Of a stretch of DNA of 64,000 nt, positions 58,373 through 64,000 are shown one piece after another. Numbering within the stretch: the first letter of the stretch is position 1; each line of letters opens with the position of its first letter. A program made the position numbers and the translations under genes. The stretch covers positions 868,001 to 932,000 of the forward strand of contig CAWATZ010000013.1 of assembly GCA_963784995.1 (NCBI GenBank). The letters are read 5' to 3'. The stretch comes from CAWATZ01 sp963784995 (GTDB lineage Bacteria; Planctomycetota; Planctomycetia; Gemmatales; Gemmataceae). Below the pieces are notes generated by a model, which had not been told where the DNA came from, did no database searches, and worked only from the letters and a program-made list of their open reading frames with translations.

Positions 58373-59857
58373 TCACCCCCGACCCCTCTCCCCAGCGGGG
58401 AGAGGGGAGTTCTGTCCGGTAGCCCCCAACGCCAGCGCTTCGGGCTGTACGCTCCACGCTCCCTGCTCTACCGGCGTCGGTGTCTCAATCACCCGCATCA
58501 TCCGCCAGCGGCCCTGCAAGAAGCGCAGCAGGAAGACGAGCGACAGCAGCACGACGTAGAGGCTGAGGAACGCCCACGCCGCGTAAAGGCCCCAGCCGTA
58601 GCGCCAGGCCGCCCAGGTCGGAATGACCATCACCGGCCAGGACAGCAGCAGGGCCACCGCTGATACGAACTTCGTGTCGCCCGCACCACGCAGGGCAAAC
58701 GAGAAGACCAGGTTCATCGCGTCGAACAGGCAGTACACGACCACGAAGCGCAGCAGCAGCGGCACCAGGACGGCGATCCGCGTCCATTGGTCGGGATCGC
58801 CCTCGCCGCGGAACAGCTCGGTCAGCGTCCCCGGCCAGATCAGGTAAATCGCCCCCACCGTGATCGTGAAGCCGAGCGCGAGCCAGAGGCCCGTCCAGGT
58901 CGCCACCTCGGCCCGGTCCGGCCGGTCCTCGCCCAGCCGCCGGCCCACCAGCACCGAGACGCCCTGGGCCAGGCCGATCATCGGCATGTAGACGATCAGG
59001 TTGAGGGTCCAGGCGATCGTGGTCGCGGCCAGTTCCACCTCTCCCAGTCGGCCGACCAGCCAGGTGAACAGGGTAAAGCCCAGGCAGTCCAGCGCGACGT
59101 ACAGCCCGCTGGGCAGACCAAAGCGCATCAGTCGGCCAAACAATCCGGGCTCGAAGCGCCAGGCCGCGACCGTGGCATGCTCCTCGCGAAAACAGGGACG
59201 GAACAGCAAGTACAGGGCCAGCAAGGCCGAAACGCTGGTCCCGGCCACGGTGGCCCAGCCGGCGCCCACAATGCCCCAGGCGGGGAAACCGAACTTGCCG
59301 AAGATCCACAGATAGTCGAGGACCCCGTTGACCGCCAGGCCGGCTCCCATGATCAGCAAGACCGTCCGGTTGTTGCCCCGTCCCGTGAAGAAACTGCAGA
59401 CGGAGGCCGTCACCAGCGACGGCAAGGCGGTGAAGCACGTGATCCGGCAAAAGGCCGTCTCCAGCTCCTGCAAAGTCTGGCTGTGTCCGCCCAGGGCGAT
59501 GATCGAGCCGACAAACGGAGTCACGGCGACGAAGGCCAGCCCGGTCAGCACGCTGAACCAGAGCGATTGCCAGACGGCCGCGCCGATCCGCCGGGGCTGG
59601 CCCGCGCCGAGGTACTGGGCCACGAAGGTCGTGGCATACCCGGCCGTGCCCTGCAGCAGGCTGAGGGGGACCCAGAACAGCAGCGCCCCCGCCATCACCG
59701 CCCCGGCCGCGTCGCTGCTGTACCAGTTGAGAAAGACCCGGTTCAGACAGATCTGCAACGTCCAGAAGCCGTTGGTCAGGATCAGCGGCCAGGCCAGGCG
59801 GAGCAGTTCCTTGCTCACTCCCGGATCAAACCCGAGCCGCGGCAGCCGGTCCCTCAT
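58373..59857 (-). CDS. MATE-family efflux transporter with repeat-derived C-terminus
   Basis: The protein has 494 residues and about twelve membrane segments. It starts DRLPRLGFDPGVSKELLRLAWPLILTNGFW, and typical MATE features include GAVMAGALLFW, SFFTGRGNNRTVLLIMGAGLAVNGVLDYLWIFG, VAGTSVSALLAL and LRGAGDTKFVSAVALLLSWPVMVIP. MATE proteins export drugs or metabolites using Na+ or H+ gradients; the substrate is unknown. The last ~12 residues, NSPLPAGERGRG, and the stop come from the palindrome at 58383-58407, so the original C-terminus was probably earlier. The ATG at 59857 is preferred to the upstream frame start. Confidence 0.9.
   Translation of the reverse strand: MRDRLPRLGFDPGVSKELLRLAWPLILTNGFWTLQICLNRVFLNWYSSDAAGAVMAGALLFWVPLSLLQGTAGYATTFVAQYLGAGQPRRIGAAVWQSLWFSVLTGLAFVAVTPFVGSIIALGGHSQTLQELETAFCRITCFTALPSLVTASVCSFFTGRGNNRTVLLIMGAGLAVNGVLDYLWIFGKFGFPAWGIVGAGWATVAGTSVSALLALYLLFRPCFREEHATVAAWRFEPGLFGRLMRFGLPSGLYVALDCLGFTLFTWLVGRLGEVELAATTIAWTLNLIVYMPMIGLAQGVSVLVGRRLGEDRPDRAEVATWTGLWLALGFTITVGAIYLIWPGTLTELFRGEGDPDQWTRIAVLVPLLLRFVVVYCLFDAMNLVFSFALRGAGDTKFVSAVALLLSWPVMVIPTWAAWRYGWGLYAAWAFLSLYVVLLSLVFLLRFLQGRWRMMRVIETPTPVEQGAWSVQPEALALGATGQNSPLPAGERGRG
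58383..58407. repeat. CCCCTCTCCCC palindrome overlapping the MATE 3' end
   Basis: Perfect 11-base arms (CCCCTCTCCCC, 58383-58393, and 58397-58407) enclose a 3-base loop. The element with its flanks (CTCACCCCCGACC) encodes the MATE tail and stop on the minus strand. It could also terminate transcription in both directions. Confidence 0.8.
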
Positions 59858-60000
59858 AATGCACCCTTTCCGTCCCCAATGTCCACGACCCGGCGAAAAA
59901 GCTCCCGCCGCCAGCAATTCCCTTGCTGCGATCGGAGCGGAAAACGAGTATCATACCAGGGAAGCGTTGCGCCGTCTGTCCTGCCGCTGGAGAAACCTCT

Positions 60001-62325
60001 ATGAAGAAGCGGACCGTCCCCGTGACCCTCCTGACCTGTCTTGCCCTCGCTGTCGCTCCCGCGTCCGCCGAGCCGATCCGTTTCAATCGCGACATCCGGC
60101 CCATCTTTGCCCAGCACTGCTTCAAGTGCCACGGCTCCGATCTGCAAAAGGCCGGCCTCAGCCTGCTCAAACCCGCTTCGGCGACGGCCCGCCTCAAATC
60201 CGGCCAGGCCGCCATCGTCCCCGGCAGCAGCGACAAGAGCGAGCTGATCGCCCGCATCACCATGACCGAGGGCAGCGAGCGCATGCCGCCCAAGGGCGAC
60301 CGCCTCCCGGCCGAGCAGGTGGCCAAGCTCAAAGCCTGGATCGACCAGGGAGCCGTTTACGAGCAACACTGGGCCTACGTCAAGCCGGTCCGGCAGCCGC
60401 CGCCGACGGTCCGGCAGGCAAGCTGGGTGCGCAATCCCATCGACGCCCACGTCCTGGCCCGGCTGGAGAAGGAGGGCCTGAGCCCCGCGCCCGAGGCCGA
60501 CCGGGCGGTGCTGCTGCGTCGGGTCAGCCTGGACCTGACGGGGCTGCCGCCGACGCCGCAGGAGGTGGCCGCCTTCCTCCGCGACCCCCGGCCGGACGCC
60601 TACGAGAAGGCGGTCGAGCGGCTGCTGGCGTCGCCGGCCTACGGCGAGCATCAGGCCCGCTTCTGGCTTGACCAGGCCCGCTACGCTGACACCAACGGCT
60701 ACGAGAAGGACGGCCGCCGCACCATCTGGCCCTACCGCGACTGGGTCATCGCCGCCTTCAATCGCGACCTCTCTTTTGAGCAGTTCACCGTTGAGCAGAT
60801 TGCCGGCGACCTGCTGCCGCACGCCACGGCCGAGCAGAAGATCGCGACGGGCTTTCACCGCAACACGATGGTCAACACCGAGGGCGGCGTGGACGACGAG
60901 GAGTTCCGCGTGGCGGCCGTGGTCGATCGGGTCAACACCACCTTCGAGATCTGGATGGGCACGACGCTCGGCTGCGCCCAGTGCCACAACCACAAGTACG
61001 ATCCCTTCTCGATGAAGGATTACTACGGCGTCTTCGCCCTCTTCAACAGCACGGCCGACCAGGGCAGGAGCAACGCCCCGGAGGTGCCCGCCTCCAGCCC
61101 GCTGATCCGCGAGCGCCAGGACCAGCTGCGGGACGAGATCGCCCGGCTGGAAAAGGCCCGCTGGCCGCTGTCGCTGCCGCTGGGCCTGGCCGGCATGCAG
61201 CCGCTCAAGCAGCGCCTGGCCGACCTGAAGGGCCAGCAGCTGACCAAACCGATCACGTCGCTGGTGATGCAGGAGCTGCCGATTCGGCGGAAGACGCGGA
61301 TCATGATTCGCGGCAATTTCCGCAACCTGGGCGAGGAGGTCAAGCCCGGCGTGCCGGCCGCTCTGCACCCGCTGCCCCCGAAGGCCCCGCTGAACCGGCT
61401 GGGCCTGGCCCGCTGGCTGGTCGATCAAGGCAATCCGCTGGTGGGCCGGGTGCTGATGAACCGGATTTGGGCGCGGACGTTCGGCAAGGGCCTGGTCGAG
61501 ACCAGCGAGGAGTTCGGCGTCCAGGGCGAGCCGCCGACGCACCCGGAGCTGCTCGACTTCCTGGCCACGGAGCTGCTCGAGCGCAAGTGGAGCCTCAAGG
61601 CGATGCACCGGCTGCTCGTCACGTCCGCCGCCTATCGCCAATCGTCGCGGGTCTCCGCCGACCTGGTCCGGCGCGACCCCTACAACCGGCTGCTGGCCCG
61701 CGGCCCGCGGTTCCGGCTGGACGCCGAGATGGTGCGTGACAACGCCCTGGCGATCAGCGGCCTGCTGGTGCAGCGGCTGGGCGGCCCGAGCGTCTTCCCG
61801 TACCAGCCGGAGGGCATCTGGGCCAACCCGTACAGCGGCGACAAGTGGGTCATGAGCCCGGCCGGCGACCAGTATCGCCGGGGCCTGTACACCTTCTGGC
61901 GGCGGACCGCGCCCTACGCGGCGTTCATGGCGTTCGACGCCCCGAGCCGGGAGGTGGTCTGCGAGCGTCGCCCGCGGACCAACACCCCGCTGCAGGCCCT
62001 GGCCACGCTCAACGACCGCGTCTTCATCGAGGCGTCCGCCGCGCTGGCCCGCCGGATCATCGCCGAGAGCAAGGGCGACCGCGACCGGCTGATCCGCGGG
62101 TTCCGGCTATGTGTGGCGCGGACGCCGACCGAGCAGGAGCTGGAGCTGCTGGGGCGGCTGTACGCCGAGAACCTGGAGAAGTACCGCAAGGATTCGGTGG
62201 CGGCGCGGGCGATGGCGAAGCATGGCAAGGAGGTGGCCGTGGGCGTGGACGTGGCCGAGCTGGCGGCGTGGACGGTGGTGGCCAACGTGCTGCTGAACCT
62301 GGATGAGACGATCACCAAAGGGTGA
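60001..62325 (+). CDS. secreted PSD1 and planctomycete cytochrome C domain protein (DUF1549/DUF1553)
   Basis: The 774-residue protein has a signal peptide (VPVTLLTCLALAVAPASA). A cytochrome-c-like domain (about 25-115) carries the heme site HCFKCHG. DUF1549 follows (IDAHVLARLEKEGLSP ... FWLDQARYADTNGYEKDG ... GCAQCHNHKYDPFS, with a second CxxCH). DUF1553 (about 450-770) holds LARWLVDQGNPLVGRVLMNRIW, RRDPYNRLLARGPRFRLDAE and RRPRTNTPLQALATLNDRVF. Such proteins are very common in planctomycetes and are usually next to a DUF1501 gene; none follows here. A role in polysaccharide or sulfatide degradation has been suggested from context only. Its last 659 bases recur at 63184-63843. Confidence 0.92.
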   Translation: MKKRTVPVTLLTCLALAVAPASAEPIRFNRDIRPIFAQHCFKCHGSDLQKAGLSLLKPASATARLKSGQAAIVPGSSDKSELIARITMTEGSERMPPKGDRLPAEQVAKLKAWIDQGAVYEQHWAYVKPVRQPPPTVRQASWVRNPIDAHVLARLEKEGLSPAPEADRAVLLRRVSLDLTGLPPTPQEVAAFLRDPRPDAYEKAVERLLASPAYGEHQARFWLDQARYADTNGYEKDGRRTIWPYRDWVIAAFNRDLSFEQFTVEQIAGDLLPHATAEQKIATGFHRNTMVNTEGGVDDEEFRVAAVVDRVNTTFEIWMGTTLGCAQCHNHKYDPFSMKDYYGVFALFNSTADQGRSNAPEVPASSPLIRERQDQLRDEIARLEKARWPLSLPLGLAGMQPLKQRLADLKGQQLTKPITSLVMQELPIRRKTRIMIRGNFRNLGEEVKPGVPAALHPLPPKAPLNRLGLARWLVDQGNPLVGRVLMNRIWARTFGKGLVETSEEFGVQGEPPTHPELLDFLATELLERKWSLKAMHRLLVTSAAYRQSSRVSADLVRRDPYNRLLARGPRFRLDAEMVRDNALAISGLLVQRLGGPSVFPYQPEGIWANPYSGDKWVMSPAGDQYRRGLYTFWRRTAPYAAFMAFDAPSREVVCERRPRTNTPLQALATLNDRVFIEASAALARRIIAESKGDRDRLIRGFRLCVARTPTEQELELLGRLYAENLEKYRKDSVAARAMAKHGKEVAVGVDVAELAAWTVVANVLLNLDETITKG

Positions 62326-62352
62326 GAGCGGCGGGGAAGGCAAAGGGACTGG

Positions 62353-62808
62353 CTACAGCGGCAAGGCCAGCGTGAACTCGCGATGAGGCCCGTAGTAGTG
62401 CAGGGAGCAACGATCGAGGACGTCCCGGCCAATGATGGCCTGGATGTCCTCCTCGCCTTCAGCGAAATCCTCGGTGACGATTGCCCTGACGCTCGGAAAG
62501 CGGATCACCTTGGACCCGGCGGCGAAGACGATGCTGACGTCGAAGACGTCGGTGACGTGAGGCTGTCCAGGTTGGGTTGATGGCGTCCGGACGGGGGTCT
62601 CCGTGAATCGTGGGATGTCCAGGGCCTGGAAGACACTGGCCCGGAAGCCGCTCGCGAAGGAGCCGGTGTCGAGCTGAGCGAGAACCGGAATCCGCTCGGG
62701 AACCTTGAAGCCGAGACGCTCCAGCGCCTTCTGGCGGTTGACGCTGACGGCGACGTAGACCGTGACGGCGGCGCCGTCCTTGGTGATTTCACCGGAAATC
62801 AGGGACAT
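62353..62808 (-). CDS. retropepsin-like aspartic protease domain protein
   Basis: This 151-residue protein shows VLAQLDTGSFASGF, the D-T-G-S active-site turn of clan AA retropepsin-like proteases. It ends IQAIIGRDVLDRCSLHYYGPHREFTL, the usual IIGxDxL strand. Single-domain proteins of this kind would be active as dimers. It overlaps the upstream small gene by 10 bases, so translation is coupled. The pair is transcribed against the PSD1 gene and its partial copy, and sits between them. Confidence 0.8.
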   Translation of the reverse strand: MSLISGEITKDGAAVTVYVAVSVNRQKALERLGFKVPERIPVLAQLDTGSFASGFRASVFQALDIPRFTETPVRTPSTQPGQPHVTDVFDVSIVFAAGSKVIRFPSVRAIVTEDFAEGEEDIQAIIGRDVLDRCSLHYYGPHREFTLALPL

Positions 62809-63041
62809 CGGCTGACGTTCCGTGAGAAGTAAATGGGTTTCTCGTGTTCCGTGACGATCTTGACCAGGAACGGCTCGATCCCGAAGCGATCGTAGCCGGC
62901 GGCGAGAGCGTCGTCCTGGCTCGAATAGATCCCTTCCACATTGTCCTTGAAGACCAGCGCGTACTTCTCCCGGTTGTCCGGGTTGGCCAAGAGTGCGGGC
63001 AATTCCCGACTGAAGGTTTCCAGTTCTTGTTCCAGCGCCAT
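62799..63041 (-). CDS. small DUF5678-like protein
   Basis: The 80 codons read ALEQELETFSRELPALLANPDNREKYALVFKDNVEGIYSSQDDALAAGYDRFG, then FLVKIVTEHEKPIYFSRNVS. This matches the DUF5678 pattern of a short strand-helix domain often encoded next to retropepsin-like genes. Its stop overlaps the protease start at 62808. ATG 63041 is chosen because the frame upstream is the shadow of the duplicated PSD1 end. Function is unknown; it may bind or guide the protease. Confidence 0.75.
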   Translation of the reverse strand: MALEQELETFSRELPALLANPDNREKYALVFKDNVEGIYSSQDDALAAGYDRFGIEPFLVKIVTEHEKPIYFSRNVSRCP

Positions 63042-63183
63042 GGCAAGGCCCTCGGCAGGTGAAAGTCTACTGTCAGTATAGGTCATCGGTTCGGGCCCGG
63101 CCGGAACTTCACCAGGCCCGCGGCAGCATCTTTGTGCACCTGCTGCGCCGGGCCCGGACAGGCGTCCGTTCCCGAGTCTGCTG

Positions 63184-63843
63184 TCCGGCGCGACCCCTAC
63201 AACCGGCTGCTGGCACGCGGCCCCCGGTTCCGGCTGGACGCCGAGATGGTGCGCGACAACGCCCTGGCGATCAGCGGCCTGCTGGTGCAGCGGCTGGGCG
63301 GCCCAAGCGTCTTCCCGTACCAGCCGGAGGGCATCTGGGCCAACCCGTACAGCGGCGACAAGTGGGTGACGAGCCCGGCCGGCGACCAGTATCGCTGGGG
63401 CCTGTACACGTTCTGGCGGCGGACCGCCCCCTACGCGGCGTTCACGGCGTTCGACGCCCCGAGCCGGGAGGTGGTCTGCGAGCGTCGCCCGCGGACCAAC
63501 ACGCCGCTGCAGGCGCTGGCCACGCTCAACGACCGCGTCTTCGTCGAGGCGTCCGCCGCGCTGGCCCGGCGAATGATCAGCCAAGAGCAAGGGCGACCGC
63601 GACCGGCTGATCCACGGCTTCAGGCTCTGTGTGGCGCGGACGCCGACCGAGCAGGAGCTGGAACTGCTGAGCCGGCTGTACGCCGAGAACCTGGAGAAGT
63701 ACCGCAAGGATTCGGTGGCGGCCCGGGCGATGGCGAGGCACGGCAAGGAGGTGGCTCTGGGCGTGGACGTGGCCGAACTGGCAGCGTGGACGGTGGTGGC
63801 CAACGTGCTGCTGAACCTGGATGAGACGATCACCAAGGGGTGA
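63184..63843 (+). pseudogene. duplicated C-terminal part of the PSD1 protein, frameshifted
   Basis: From RRDPYNRLLARGPRFRLDAE to the final LNLDETITKG this copies the PSD1 gene (61667-62325) almost base for base. There is no start, signal or cytochrome domain. One extra base near 63580 (ATCAGCCAAGAGC against ATCGCCGAGAGC) shifts the frame; the tail from LCGA/ARTPTEQELELL onward is in another frame. The similarity continues a few bases past the stop (GAGAGCGGCG). It is a non-functional direct repeat. Confidence 0.85.
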
Positions 63844-63942
63844 GAGCGGCGCGGGACGCAAAGGCATCGATCAGGCCGCGCCAGGGCTTCTGGCCGGGTC
63901 GAGGGCCTCCTCGCTCTTGGCCTGGTCCTCTGGCTCTTGTCG

Positions 63943-63971
63943 TTGCAGGGAGGGAACAGCGGGAGTAGAAT
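63943..63971 (+). promoter_or_regulatory. candidate sigma-70 promoter reading off the window
   Basis: TTGCAG (63943-63948) and TAGAAT (63966-63971) are separated by an ideal 17 bases. The gene it would serve lies beyond 64000. Nothing else is seen in 63844-64000. Confidence 0.4.
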
Positions 63972-64000
63972 GCCGGTGGGGCGAGTTTGGCAGTGGCTGC

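Overview
The window is GC-rich and reads as a planctomycete chromosome, most likely Gemmataceae. That placement is an inference from gene content: many serine/threonine kinases fused to WD40 or beta-helix modules, ECF sigma factors paired with kinases, a DUF1549/DUF1553 (PSD1-type) cytochrome-like protein, a TIGR03067 protein, DUF4058, and long palindromic repeats between genes. I saw no rRNA, tRNA, CRISPR array, transposase or phage gene.

Layout. 1-8.9 kb: the end of an FHA-domain kinase, panB, an HtrA-type protease, a terpene-cyclase-fold secreted protein, an M14 peptidase, an alarmone-hydrolase-like HD protein coupled to a nucleotidyltransferase, and small secreted or repeat proteins. 8.9-15.3 kb: a very large WD40 kinase, then an ECF sigma factor followed by the wreck of its partner kinase. 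15.7-19.4 kb: a GH57-type protein and the glycogen debranching enzyme GlgX. 19.4-23.7 kb: hypothetical proteins, a WD40 protein and a GT39-type membrane glycosyltransferase. 23.9-31.8 kb: the minus-strand operon prkA - yeaH - spoVR - unknown gene. 32.4-36.8 kb: membrane and surface proteins. 37.2-53.8 kb: a plus-strand run of a pseudokinase, an SMI1 protein, an ECF sigma factor, four related kinase/pseudokinase proteins with beta-helix tails, an LRR protein and DUF4058. 53.8-64 kb: another membrane kinase, a sigma factor lacking region 4 beside a WD40 protein, a MATE transporter, and a PSD1 protein whose 3' end is duplicated around a small aspartic-protease cassette.

Main observations. (1) Two genes of one operon, prkA and spoVR, each carry a LAGLIDADG-type intein. 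The PrkA intein is open and has all expected splicing motifs. The N-terminal half of the SpoVR intein is broken by many small indels. (2) Two apparently active kinases alternate with two pseudokinases, and all four share the same C-terminal tail. (3) Palindromic intergenic repeats have entered reading frames, supplying a loop inside a kinase domain, the start of a lipoprotein and the C-terminus of a transporter.

Caution. At least a dozen genes carry single-base frameshifts, several at homopolymers. A paralogue comparison at 44985 (AAA against AAAA) suggests many are sequence errors, so frameshifted genes are described as genes unless sequence is clearly missing.
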